This document shows positions 24,549 through 36,099 of a stretch of DNA of 64,000 nt, one piece after another. Position numbers and translations under genes: made by a program. A model generated the notes under the pieces. That model saw only the letters and a program-made list of their open reading frames with translations. It had not been told where the DNA came from and did no database searches. Source of the DNA: Owenia fusiformis (Eukaryota; Annelida; Polychaeta; Sabellida; Oweniidae); assembly GCA_903813345.2 (NCBI GenBank), contig CAIIXF020000008.1:28088005-28152004 (forward strand), given 5' to 3'. How positions within the stretch are numbered: the first letter of the stretch is position 1; every line of letters begins with the position of its first letter.

Positions 24549-25690
24549 CACGGTGTTATAGCATGACAGTTACGTCAAGGCGATTTGCAAAATTTTGCGG
24601 TAACGATAACAAAAAATGGCGGATGGGAAAGGCAGCATGTCCTCTTTCTCGCCTGTAGGCAATATTCACAGATAAGATTTCCTTTTAAACTAGTTCCATT
24701 CGGTGACGTATATATGAATGGTTATAAAGACTGGGTCAAATCTGCCATGTGGTCTACAAGAAACAGAATATAAGCTGTAGACCTCCCTACTGAGATATCC
24801 GAGTTTATAATTTTTGGTCTATTCTCGTGTTTTCTCAGTACATGTGCCTCAGAGCCACTCAAAATATTAACTGTAAGTAAACTGTGTATAAACAAGGCAT
24901 AAATGACAAATCCAGAACATGAACGTGGTGTATATAGTAAACAATAAGGTTTCAAAAAAATGTCGTTAGACGACTACGTATGACTTCTATCGAATTCTAT
25001 GGACGGTAACGTATTGTATTAGTTGTACAAAGGATATTTAGCGGACGGTTACGTGCATGTACATCTGTCAAGTCAAGGTTGCTAGATCTGATAGCCTCGT
25101 TCCATGTTATTGTTATAATGGGTAAGAAATGGAATATTGAATTTCCTATATATGTTTTCAGGACTCGCAAGAGACGCTCTTGTTTCAGCCTCGATAAGGC
25201 AAGGAAAAAAACTGTCGCTTGCTTTATTTATGAAACCAATGAAAGTGTAAAAGATAGCAATGAAGAGGCAAAAGAAGATTTAGGATCAAGTACTGATGAA
25301 GATGACAAAATGAATAACAATGAATCGGGGTTTCATATTTGAAACAGGTTCGCGTAACCGTCCATCAATTTTTTACGTTACTGCAAATTCAAAATACATT
25401 ATTATGGCTTGAGTAGAACAAATTAGGTGATTTCCAATGCTCAATTGGCTTTGTATGATCGTATGTAGGTTGTATCTATATACCACAAAGTTTTTAGGCA
25501 ATGTAGACCATGCCCTAACAACAAAAATAAACATAAATCTTTCATCCTTTCATTGATACACAATAGTAGAAAATAATGCATCAACCTTAGTTTTCTCTTC
25601 CATTGCGGCCATTTTATTGGATAAATCAGTGAACGTAGCCGCCCAACTTCGTTTTCAGAGGTGGCGTAACCGTCATGCTATAACACCGTG
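24549..25690. mobile_element. 1,142-bp transposon with CACGGTG termini and 5-bp flanking repeat
   Basis: The left end CACGGTGTTATAGCATGAC and the right end (inverted) are identical over 19 bp and continue with two substitutions to about 28 bp. Looser similarity runs further inward (AAAATGGC-type stretches). The element is bracketed by GTTTT at 24544-24548 and 25691-25695, a likely 5-bp target duplication. Terminal CAC plus a 5-bp duplication is the pattern described for Transib and RAG-like transposons, whose ends resemble the CACAGTG heptamer; here the fourth base is G, which departs from the usual A/T. Several GGTTACG/CGTAACC motifs lie inside (24598, 25002, 25046, 25350). No transposase is present; an 87-codon open frame at 25079-25342 with an acidic tail has no known family. 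It is therefore non-autonomous. Confidence 0.65.
25079..25342 (+). other. Short open frame inside the 24549-25690 element
   Basis: 87 codons: hydrophobic start, then a basic TRKRRSCF-like stretch (about residues 29-36) and an acidic tail rich in Glu and Asp (SSTDEDDKMNN, about 69-79). An internal ATG at 25118 would give a 74-residue product. It resembles no transposase I know. It might be a captured exon or a chance frame within a non-autonomous element. Confidence 0.2.
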
Positions 25691-25954
25691 GTTTTGTGAT
25701 TTTTAATCATGTTATCGAGAAGTTTACATTTCTCAAAATTGAAGTATTTCAGGCTAGCCTACCATTCTTGACAACAAATTACGTGTTATGTTTAATATAA
25801 TGTCAATTTAATTATTATTGAATGCCTCGCAGTATGAAGTGTCGGATTATTCAATTGTAATCGTGTACTTTGAATCTACTATGAAAGACAGCTGATTCGG
25901 AACATCTTTTAAAACGCAGACAAATAACAAATAGTACATCACAGCACACCAAAA

Positions 25955-28421
25955 ATGGGAAGTCGTAAACTGACAACATCATCAAAAGTTCAAAAAGAAC
26001 ATAATCGAAAAACTCGGAACGATAAAGATGGTGGATATGGTTGGTTTATAGTGCTTTTATCTATGTTTGCACATATTATAACTTATGGAGTCAGTTGGAC
26101 GGTTGGTGTTTTCTTCGTGTTGTTTCTCAATGCATTTCATGCAACGAAAGGAGTTACTGCATGGGCTGGATCATTGAATACCGCTTGTCTTTACATTGTT
26201 GGTGAGTAGTTGAACTATCAACCAACAATTAACTAACATCTTTAAATACTTAACTTACAGTTAAGCTCAAGTTATAACGATGCTCATGAACAAACTAATA
26301 TGTTTCCAATTTAGAACGAGTACAGTAAATAAAATTCTATCGCACATTTACCTTTATGTTTCTTTTAAATATAAACTGTGTTATTATAGAATTATATTGA
26401 ATATAGGTCGTTATCACTCATAAAAAAATAGTTGAAAGCATTCAACTTTGTTGATTTATTGACATGTACCAGCAGTAATACCCCACGCTGGATCTCGATA
26501 CAAAAACAGACTTCGAAATGCTGTACTTTTATAAATTAAGAATTAAATTTTAATTTCAAACAAATGAGAATTTGAATAACTATTGTCACATTCGATAAAC
26601 CTGACACTTACATCGTACCTGAAACCGGACCTGAAAATTAGTCTCAGATTAAATAAATCACCGAAAAATATAGGGCTAGATTTCATATGCAGGGCTAGTC
26701 TTCGAATGATCTTCAATAGATCATGAATACAAATGGCCACTATATCAACTCCATTATATTACGTATGTATGCTCTATTATTTTCTATCTAGGCCCTGTAA
26801 GTAGCATATTGATCAACAAGTTTGGATGTAGACCTGTAGTCATCCTAGGGGGTGCCATAGCTGCAGTTGGTCTTGGTACAAGCGCCCTTGCAACGAATAT
26901 ATACCATTTGTACATTTCGTTTGGTGTAGTCACAGGTAATATGGTATTTGAAAACAGGGAACGCTCCGTGAGAAACAACAAAAAACATACTATGGAAGCA
27001 ACCCAATGAAACAAGTTTCACATTCTACCGATAAGCTCATTATAGGTACAAGGCCGATTGAAAGATGGCAGTACTGGTCTCTGAAGATATAAATAGATAG
27101 ACTATTGCCATCTTTATATCACTCTAGTGCCTATATGCTAGACTATAAAAGCACAAACTGAAATTGTATTCTACATGTATAATCACAATTCCTGTCCATC
27201 CCCCTCCCCCTCTTTAAAGTATGTTAGATCTAATGGCCATACGTTAAGATTCAAAAACTAGGAAGTGCAACAGGGTTTATGTTTTAAAATTTGAATTTAA
27301 TGAACCACATTATTTACCACTTTAGCAGATTTACCCATCGTTTGAGGTACTTATGCAATTACGGATGTTATGTTTATGTTTAAGTGAATTTTTAATTTTT
27401 CTTTCTAGGTGTTGGGTTCGGAATAGCGTATATTCCGTACTTGGTGATAGTAAATCACTACTTCCACAAAAAGCGATCCATAGCTGTCGGGATAGCCGTG
27501 TCGGGCATAGGGTTTGGTTCATTCATATATCCACCATTGATAGAGACATTAACCCATCACTATGGTTGGAGGGGAATGTTGATCATTCTCTCCGGGATCA
27601 CTTTGAACTTATGTGTCATTGGCGCTTTTATGAGGCCATTTAAAGATATGGACCAACACAAGAATCAGATGAAGGTTAAAGAAAGAGTTTTCAACATAGA
27701 TATATTTAGATCATTGGATTTTCTCTTGTTATGTTTAAATAATCTTTTATTTTCGTTTGGTTTATCTGGTGTTTACTCTCATCTCTCCGAATATTCATTA
27801 GTAATGGGGATAGGTGGACCCGAGAGCTCGATGTTATTTTCTGTGATCGGAATCTCAAATTTAATTGGACGATTTATGATTGGATTCATAGGGAGCCATC
27901 CAGTGACTAATGCTATTCTGTTGTACATAGGCGCGTTCTCTGTGTCAGCAATAGCTACGTTATGTCTCCCTTTGTTCACACAATATGGAACGCTGATATC
28001 GTATGCGGTTATCTTTGGCTGGAGTAGCGCATCATTCGGTGTCTTGCTACCTGGGATAACTTGCAAATTTTTAGGACTTGAAGAGCTAGCTAGCGGCTAC
28101 GGCGTTCTCCTCCCATTTAACGCCATTGGGACAATGCTAGGAGGGCCGGTAGCTGGATTTTTGTATGATATTCTCCATTCCTACAATGCTTCTTTCATAG
28201 TCTTGGGAAGTGCAATGCTTTTGAGCGCAGTACTTATGGTAGTACCTTACTGGCGCGAGAGACGACGCCCGGAATCCATTCTGAACGTAGATCCTATCAA
28301 GAAGGTGAAACCAAATGTTCTTTTGGATGAAACACACCATGAATCAGATCTCGACGATTCTATAGGAAAAATGGAACTGGATGATCTGCCGAATAGAACT
28401 GATGTACATGTAGATATATGA
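25955..28421 (+). CDS. SLC16-family (monocarboxylate transporter-like) membrane protein
   Basis: Three exons at 25955-26201, 26792-26935 and 27409-28421 join in frame with GT-AG borders (donors GTGAGT and GTAATA; acceptors CTAG and CTAG) to give 467 codons plus TGA, a normal length for this family. An in-frame TAA at 25925 and a GxATGG-like context support the start. Residues 25-30 read DGGYGW, the family signature at the start of the first membrane helix. Exon 2 gives INKFGCRPVVILGG, the conserved loop and helix of the N-terminal half. YFHKKRSIAVGIAVSGIGFG (about 148-167) matches the second signature region, and NLIGRFMIGF is the usual C-half Gly-Arg motif. The central loop between halves is short (about 30 residues) and the C-terminal tail acidic. 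It should be a plasma-membrane carrier of the major facilitator superfamily. The substrate cannot be read from sequence; monocarboxylates are one possibility, and many invertebrate relatives are orphan. Confidence 0.9.
26202..26791 (+). other. Intron 1 of the SLC16-like gene
   Basis: 590 bp with GTGAGT donor and TATCTAG acceptor, phase 1. AT-rich; no nested repeat recognised. Confidence 0.8.
26936..27408 (+). other. Intron 2 of the SLC16-like gene
   Basis: 473 bp with GTAATA donor and a TTTTTCTTTCTAG acceptor, phase 1. Contains a short pyrimidine-rich stretch (CCATCCCCCTCCCCC) near 27200; otherwise unremarkable. Confidence 0.8.
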
Positions 28422-29039
28422 TAGAGCAAGGCACTAACTATGGCAATAGCTTGGATAATTTTTACAATGTTTTGGATTTGGAAACAAAATCTTCTTTTTT
28501 TTATTCAGAATACTAGAATAGTAAGTTTGCATGGCGGTCATATATTAAAGCCATTCGACAAAAGGGACATTACATATTCACCGATGATTTAAAACCGTGC
28601 CACACACTTATTGCTTACTAGTTGCTTACTAGTATTAACCAATCTTTGCTTATGGGGTTGGTGTGGTGTGTTTTCCTTATGGGTGTTTTCGTTCTCCAAT
28701 ACCTTTCCATTTTATATTATCCCTTTGGCATTTGTCCATACTAATTTTGTGATTGTGTTGCCCATGTTAAACTTTTAAATGCAAAAGATAATGTTCTACC
28801 ATTGTAATCCTTTCCTTAATTTCTTTTAGAAAGTTAACTTCATAAACGGTGGAGGATATATGGTTAAGCATGTCAGAAAAATGAAGCTAACATTTATATG
28901 TTGAAAGGCTTTGAAATATGGATCATGAGATTCTGATTGAGACCGAGTTCGCCATTTTGGCCCGCCTTGTATATAAAAATAGCCTTTAAATGAATGTGCA
29001 TGGTATCTACCCTGTTGATAAACCTCTTGTTGAACATCG

Positions 29040-29045
29040 AATAAA
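29040..29045 (+). terminator. Possible poly(A) signal of the SLC16-like gene
   Basis: AATAAA, about 620 bp after the TGA. An ATTAAA at 28544-28549 is a closer alternative. Neither can be confirmed without transcripts. Confidence 0.35.
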
Positions 29046-29375
29046 GCTACTTTTTATAGTTTTTCCTTACGGACATTGTATTCTTGTTCATATGATAAAA
29101 AATGTACAGTGAGTTGGTAAAATAATTTTGAAATCTTGTACAGCTTATAAGTCTTGACTGTGGTTATTCAAAAGTTCATAGACTATTTTACTCATCCGAT
29201 GTTATTTGGGAGTTGGCGTGGGATAATGTCATGCAATCACTTGCATGTTGATGGTGGGATGAAGACATTTGGATCTGATATTCCTAGAGTAACGTCGTAG
29301 AAACTGAAAGTACAAAAGTAGAATTTCTTCACCACCTGGACGGTTTTATTCCGGAGTAAAAGAAATTATTGACCG

Positions 29376-30026
29376 TATACAGGGTGTCCCGAAAGTATGC
29401 CCCCCCCCCTCTAGGCAGACATATACCAGTGTCGTCATAGTATGTATCATATATCATTTAAAAGCTCACACAAAGTTACATTGATTCACCAAGTATCATG
29501 GTTCAACTCTCAAATGTGAAAAAATTACAGGCATTTCAAAATTTAGTGTTTGGTCAAAATGAAGTTCAATTTTACACCAAATCACTAGTCAATGTGTCCT
29601 TCCGGGCCATCGTAACAGCAGCAATTCTTTTCGGGTCGGATGGATATTGAGTTGGAAAAAGAGAACGGTGAGGGTAGAAACTCTAAGGAAACTGTCCTAA
29701 AGTGCCTTAACAGGTTTTAAGAGGGTTATAAAATTCCACACCCCTATTTGAAGGGCTTTTAAGGTCATATCTGAAAATAATTGGTGCTGTTAACATGGCC
29801 AAGGGGAACTCATTGACTAGTAATGTGGAGTAAAATTGGACTTCATTTTGACAAAACACTAATTTTTAAAATGACTGTAACTTTTTCCCACTTGGGAGTT
29901 AAACCATAATACTTGGCAGATCAATGTAACTTTGGATAAGCTTTAAAATGATATATAAGACATACTATGAGGACACTGGAATATGTCTGCCTAGGGGGGG
30001 GGCATACTTTCGGGACACCCTGTATA
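29376..30026. mobile_element. 651-bp mariner-like foldback element
   Basis: Both ends read TATACAGGGTGTCCCGAAAG going inward, followed by a TATGCC and a C-run, and inverted similarity continues for about 250 bp (29376-29650 with 29780-30026). The middle of about 130 bp is unique. The ACAGGGTGTCCC end and TA flanks fit Tc1/mariner-derived MITEs; no transposase is present. It lies between the 3' ends of the SLC16-like gene and the ependymin-related gene. Confidence 0.75.
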
Positions 30027-30959
30027 TACACTCCACTTCTTAAGTTTGGTCCAGAGGGGATTAACCCCAGAGTTCAAAGATGACGCACGCTTATAATGTA
30101 AACCTGTATTGAGATGGCGTACGCCTCTGATTGGTCTAAATCGATTAGCAAAAATGGCGGATCCAAAATTATTAATGACGCTTCGAATAATATTATGTTA
30201 ATTTCTGGCGTGTTTACCAATATCATAGCTTGTTATTTCACATCATGAAAGAGAAAGATGTAAGGAATATACTTACATCGATTAAAACATCACGACGACG
30301 CGTTATATTCGAAAACTTACTGGTGAGAATTTGCGCAAATGAAGGTGGTACGCAAGAGACGTAATATGTCAGTCATCGCTAAAGCTCTGGGGTCTCCCCT
30401 CTTGTTTGGTCATTGGCAGCCGGAAGTTTTCAATGAATCGTATACCAAAGCCTGCCGATGTTTGAATCTCAATTTTGTTCCCTTATTACAATAGTTCGGA
30501 AATGTTTGGCAATTTTGATGAATATTTTGTACTTGACGCCAAAAATAAACTGGTTTTTATAGGTGATGGAAAGAGAATTTCCGGTAGTCAAACTTATGGA
30601 GAGGAGTGTATATATGCATAGTGAACCCGGGCCACGTAACTGTTTACAAACAGTGATAAAAGCTCCTGGGTTACACATGGGAATACGCAGCATTGTTTTT
30701 GACTATCCAATGGTACTAAACTGGAAGATTATATTTCAGTTGTTAAAAATGAGAATTTTGACTCTATAACTTACTTCCAGCACTACTTTTGAAATTGTAT
30801 TCAAGTATTTAAATGTTTTATGTTTCTTGGAAATATATGGTTTCCTGGGTTGCGTAAATGCAATAAAATAAGAAGCATTGTAGTGAAGGAATTTGGATTA
30901 ACTATATACGAGTTAAAAATAAAAATGAGCGTCCATAATTCTTTGATCACGGCTTGTAC
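30027..30959. other. Presumed 3' side of the ependymin-related gene; terminal exon not found
   Basis: I looked on the minus strand for the short terminal exon typical of the family (an acidic-Gly-Ile-x-Asp-Pro stretch followed by a final Cys) and did not find a convincing one. Opposing short frames at 30469-30769 have no family character. An ATGGCGGATCC stretch occurs at 30152. Confidence 0.4.
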
Positions 30960-33090
30960 TTACTGGTATGAAGTGTAGTTGACATAGTTGTGCCAGTAAT
31001 GATCATAGACAGGAATACAACCATCAATTGCCCATTGTCCAGTCCACTTTGCTGTAAAAGATCAGAATCTATGAAATATATTTTCAGGCCTCCTAGACTT
31101 CCACCAACGCAAACATTAGTTCTGACCTTGCGAACTACGTTACTTGCACTCGAACCACGATTCTCACATCGCGAACGTGAAATCTTTAGTCACGCGACAT
31201 GCACCACCATTTGTTCGCTCCCGAACACAACCATTAAGCAGAGTGATTCGCTGTTCCTTAGACTTATCAGCTACAGCTGATAAGACTATTATTTGAAATG
31301 ACCATGTTACCAAACCAAAAACCAAAGTGCAACTACAACTATCAAATACGTATTCCTCGGGTTAACTCTCAGTTTTCTTAATAGTCATGCAACTGAAAAT
31401 AAGATCTTTCGTACTGAGTCTCTAGGATATTAGTAACTGATATTTGTCCATAAGAAAGTTCTGGAGAATAAGTTCTTAAGAATGTGTTTTCAAAATTGCC
31501 TTTACTTACCATCATTGGGCATATTGGCTTCCCATTGGTTGATCAGGACACCGGAACCAAGAAGACTTCCCCCGATGTAGGCCTCGCCGTAACTCCTGGC
31601 ATTTTCGGGAATTTCAAATGGTCTGAAGGGGTAGGTCAATTCTCTTCGCTCGCATTTCTTGGTGCGAATATCAACTACAAACTCAACTCTCTAAAATAGT
31701 TCATGCATCGTAAAAGTTATTCAATACTGTATACATTACCGAAAAGCATCAAGAGAAAGCACATACTCGAGACATCACTAAATGTAGAAAGCTGACACTT
31801 CGAGCTAGTGATGCAGACGTCATATCCAAGAGATGGTAGATTCATCCAAATCCAGTGAGCCCCAAAGCTTTTATTTTTTATATGTGGACTGAGAAAGTAA
31901 AGCCCGGTGAGGCAATCAAAAACGTTAAAACCCAATCCTCATATATTGTCCGATAACACGATAACACAATTTTAATACTAGACTAAAATGAGTATGCCTT
32001 CCTTAAAATTACAATACTGTAAAAACTGTATCAATAAAAACGAGTTTTGACGAATTTGGAAATTATTCCGCAACACACATACCTCTTTATGTAATCTTAG
32101 AATGTCGTAGAAAGCCTCTTTGCCGTTCATATATACGGTTTCAGTCTCTCTTGATCTCTCTCCAAAAGCATCGTAGGACAACTTTGCTCGACTTGAGAAA
32201 TCGTCGGTGTGGTCATGCTACAAACAATCAGGTCTAGTGAACCATATCAAAAAACATTAGGGAATTTTACAGTTCTCAGTCAGGTATGTGAATGGATAAA
32301 AAATATTTGTCGTAGCTTTTGTATAAAATATCTTTGAGCGGACGATAGAGTACAGGTAAGGGCACGTATTAGTTTTTGAATTGATTTTACTCTCTCCCTC
32401 CGATGAAATTGAGACAAGGTAACCCTTCAACACAAAATAATGCATATTTATAAAGGAAATGAACCATTAGACTCAGAAGTATGCCTTATGCAGATATCAA
32501 AGATAATTTTCGTTTTACACGTATTTTAAAGATGGCGTAATTGGATTTGGAAATAGGAAATCTGCACATGATATGAACCTAACGACATCTATTGATAATT
32601 ATAAAATCAATCAATGCCGTGAAAATACCGACAAATATGCCCATTGCCCAGTTCCATCCTTGTAGCAAGGGTATATAGTATTTCTATTTATGAATTTAAG
32701 CATAAATAAAGTCATTTGAAGATGGATGGGAGCCAAACTCGAGTTGTGGGGTTTAATTGTCAAATTAAAGAAGATAATTTTTTTAACTTGTAAAACTGGT
32801 TTCAGGAAAGAAAACATACATACCCTGATGATGACGGCCTCCCACTGTTTTGGAGTTTCTGAAAGCATAATTCTTTATCTGCATTGTTGGTACTATGCTT
32901 TCTAAATACTAAACTATCGAAAGTCGTACTAAACAAATGACACACAATTCTAAACTGCTAACTATCCAATTAAACTACTAACTCCTACACTACAAACTAC
33001 TAACTAAAATTACAAAACCTATTTACCGCATCGTCGTGCCGCTTGACTGTAAACAGCCGCTATCAATCCAAGAAATAGGAAAATCTTCAT
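30960..33090 (-). CDS. Ependymin-related secreted protein, C-terminus uncertain
   Basis: Five minus-strand exons join in frame: 33027-33090, 32824-32858, 32083-32217, 31510-31690 and 30960-31051. All internal borders are GT-AG (donors GTAAAT, GTATGT, GTATGT, GTAAGT). The start codon has an in-frame TAA 30 bp upstream. Exon 1 encodes a signal peptide (MKIFLFLGLIAAVYSQ). Hallmarks follow: CETPKQWEAVIIR, the FYDILRLHKE motif, a KKCERRELTY segment, GEAYIGGSLLGSGVL, and WAIDGCIPVYD. These correspond to conserved Cys 1-3 and core blocks of ependymin-related proteins, extracellular calcium-associated glycoproteins. NYT near the end is a possible N-glycosylation site. In the fifth exon CAG TAA ends the frame at 168 residues, short of the usual 200 or so, and the fourth Cys is missing. 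The same bases form a good GTAAGT donor at 30962-30963, so a sixth exon is more likely than a true stop. Confidence 0.85.
31263..31284. promoter_or_regulatory. Palindromic GATA-type site in an ependymin-related intron
   Basis: CTTATCAGCT and AGCTGATAAG form 10-bp inverted arms around an AC spacer, giving two facing GATAAG motifs. It lies in the intron between exons 4 and 5. It could be bound by a GATA factor, or be the remnant of a hairpin element; no further evidence. Confidence 0.3.
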
Positions 33091-33159
33091 CGTTGTATCA
33101 GTAAAGGGGTGTGTATATTACCGGCGTATATGAGACAATACCTTCACAAACGCTGTCTG

Positions 33160-33167
33160 TTTATATC
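33160..33167 (-). promoter_or_regulatory. TATA-like box of the ependymin-related gene
   Basis: Read on the minus strand this is GATATAAA, about 70 bp before the start codon, so transcription would begin some 40 bp before the ATG, giving a short leader. The position is typical for a core promoter; it is inferred from position and sequence only. Confidence 0.4.
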
Positions 33168-33169
33168 AA

Positions 33170-34490
33170 GTACATCACGGGATGTTTTGAAGATGTCTTG
33201 TATATCCAATTGACCTATTTGTAGAACACAAACAGACAATACAGTGTCAACTTGATATCTTAAAAAGATCATCGATCGACGTCGTATTTTATCAGCCTGA
33301 TATAATTAATGTGGTTTAAAAGGGAAATATAAAAAATTAACCTTCATAAGCTGTTTTTATGAATATATTATAGATATGATTCGCCAAAAAATGGCCAATA
33401 TTATAAGGAAAATGCATAGTGAATACAGTCTTTCAGAATCAAATTCGAGATTTTGAGATGTTGATTAATAAGAGCCTATTATTTCACTTGTTATTTAGAT
33501 GTACAGTACATATGCTCATGTGTAGTAAATTAAACAGATGTTCTTAGGTTCGTACGGTCTTTAGTCCAAAAGTTGCAGTTCGTGCTTTTACATCAAGTGC
33601 CAAAATCGAGGTTGATTGTTTTAATTATGTAACGTAGGACCGATGGTTGTTCTAAAGTATTTATATATGATATATGTATTTAGGTATTTAAGAAATTATT
33701 CATCAGGAAATTGTTGTTTATATTTAAAGCATAATTTCTTAATTATAGAATTGCTGGTTATAATTATTAAAATGTAATTGTTGATTGTTCAGCTGTTGAT
33801 TGGTTGATTGTTTAAAACAATTGATTGTTTAATACAGAATCATGATACACGTAGGCCTACTCTTTGTTTTGCAGTATAAATATAATGCTACACCATGTAT
33901 ATCTTAGATGCGAAAAAAGAAGAAAGGCCAAGAAGACATATGTGGAGCGATTTATCTCGCAGGTGCTCGAGACGAACACATAACTCGTCTAAGTGTCAAA
34001 CAATCGTCTAAAAGTTCCACAGCAAATCAACTGAAACTACTTCTTAATGGTAACATTTAATCATTCTTTAGCAAACACGGTGTCAAAAGTTGATATCTTT
34101 ATAAAAACAAACATCAGGCTACTTCTACGCTGTATACCTAACTTAAAACATCATCAATCTGGTAGAAATCCACTGAACTTAACTTTGTTCGAAGAACTCC
34201 GATCTGAAAGCTGACTTTGGAGCGTTTAGGTTTTTATCTCACATCTTGGGAGGCAGTAGCTATGTTAGTAAACACTGACTAATTTTGTTTAAAACATAAA
34301 GTCAAACGGGAACATTTTAGCACCAAATGTTTAATAGCAAAGTAAATGTTTTGTGTAGCAGCCTACGTTTTGTATTATCTGGCAGTTCCTGATCGCCCTG
34401 GGTTCGTAGCGCTAGAGGCTTGTGTTAACAGCAAGAGACTTTGGGGTATACGTTTTGTGAGTCTTAAGGCTGATATCGGCAGTTTTATAG
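33170..34490. other. Intergenic, nothing supported
   Basis: AT-rich spacer, including TTGATTGTT repeats near 33780-33830. No exon pattern or repeat element recognised. Confidence 0.5.
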
Positions 34491-34600
34491 CAGGCCCGTA
34501 GCCAGGATTTGCCAAGGGGGGCCAATGGTGAAAAACTGCATGATTTTGAAAAAATATTTGAACCCTGCGTACCCCCCCCCCCCCCCTGGCTACGGGCCTG
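34491..34600. mobile_element. 110-bp MITE with perfect 16-bp inverted ends
   Basis: CAGGCCCGTAGCCAGG at the left end is matched exactly by its inverse at 34585-34600, and TAG flanks both sides (34488-34490 and 34601-34603), a probable target duplication. The interior contains the GTGAAAAACTGCATGATTTTG block seen in 22766-22943 and, inverted, in 57057-57195, plus a C run of about 16 bases. This is the best-preserved member of the family in the window. Confidence 0.75.
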
Positions 34601-34603
34601 TAG

Positions 34604-36099
34604 AGGGTAGGTTGGTCTAAGGTAAACTTGACCCTGGAAACGTATTAGTTATGAGACTAAAGCCAAATGTATATGGTTTATGAAATGTCTTTGTCTATGT
34701 ATTGGGTATCTCTAAAAGTTTTGGGTATTAAAAGCTTGAAATTGATGGCGAGTGGGCTCCTTTGTGCGATGGACGCCATTGAAAGATGGCAGCACTTACT
34801 ATCATAGTCAAACATCAAATTCGACGCAATTTTTAGGCGTCATCTTATTCTATATTTCCCTCATAAGATATCATCAATGCGTTTTCCTTTTTGGTAAAGA
34901 ACGAGAGGTAAAAGAAGCCTGCTAATAAATTAGTTTCCATCTCATCCGTGTACTACAATCTGCCCACTATAGGCAACACAATTTCAGTATTACGTGATCC
35001 AGAAACACTTGGAATTACAAATATAATCTGTTTATTTATTTAATCGTAAATATTTTCTTAACATTCTGTTTGCGAGAGTTATCAGAAAGCCAATGATATC
35101 AACTGAGAAGTGAAACGATAATGATATCAATATCACTATTAGAGCATACGGCTTACAGTGCTGTGTTCTGCCATGATACTTGAGACTGACCATCCTATTG
35201 AAACAGACCCGTCTTAATTAGCACTTTAATTACGCTACGTGTGTATTTATTTTGATTCTACGATGTTGAGACTATGGATTTGCTTAGTTTATTGGAACTC
35301 TGCATGATTCTTGATACCAGTTCATGGATAGCTATTTCTGATGGTAGATTGTTAATTGACATGGATTCCTGAGAACAGCCTACGTATGCTCGTAGCCAAG
35401 GGAAGGGGACCCGGGGAGGGGGTGCACGTGGTTCGGGGGTTCGAAAGAGCTTCGGGCCAAAGTCTCAAAATCATATAACTTTCACCCATTTCAGCACAGT
35501 GGTTCGGGCAAAAATAGTCAAATTTGAACCCCTCCCCCTGGACTGGATTTTTTCTAAAATGACATGACCTAGTCTGTGATATGACCTTGACCTAATAAGA
35601 ATATGACCTTTGCTCAATTTGGATATGAGCTTGAACCATTTCGCTACTTTTGAGATATATCATTTTAGCAAATCAATGAGGAACGTTATCCAATATCAAA
35701 TAGCCCAAGTTTTGTTTGTTCGGTATTTTGTTGTATCAGACTCATTTGCAACTCTACACCTATAAACCTCGGCTTGTTTATGAGATATACGCAATTGTTT
35801 GTTTTGGCAAAACTTTGTCTCGACTTAATTTCTTACTGCCTCCTTAGTTGGGCGACACAAAATCATGGGTGGCATAAGTAAGCAACTACTTTCATTTTTG
35901 AAAACTGCGTCATGGTAGGCTACACTTGTCACGTACCGTTTGGATGATCAAAAGACAAACATAATCCCCAAGGATTATATAAGAAAGTAACATGATTTTT
36001 GCCGTATCCCTTGTCGTATCATACATTTCCAGTTACCTTCCCTTAAGCGGTGGAAGATATCGTTGAACTGTGGCGCCTACGCACGATATATGAACAAAT
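34604..36099. other. Intergenic, nothing firm
   Basis: No gene recognised. A GTAGCC plus G-rich stretch at 35392-35450, followed by CAAATTTGAACCCCTCCCCC, resembles decayed members of the 34491-34600 family, but inverted ends are not visible. Confidence 0.45.

Noticed and set aside
30361-30420. Candidate last exon of the ependymin-related gene (minus-strand GDPRAL reading)
   Set aside because: Lacks the expected Gly-Ile, Pro and terminal Cys, and has no acceptor in the needed phase.
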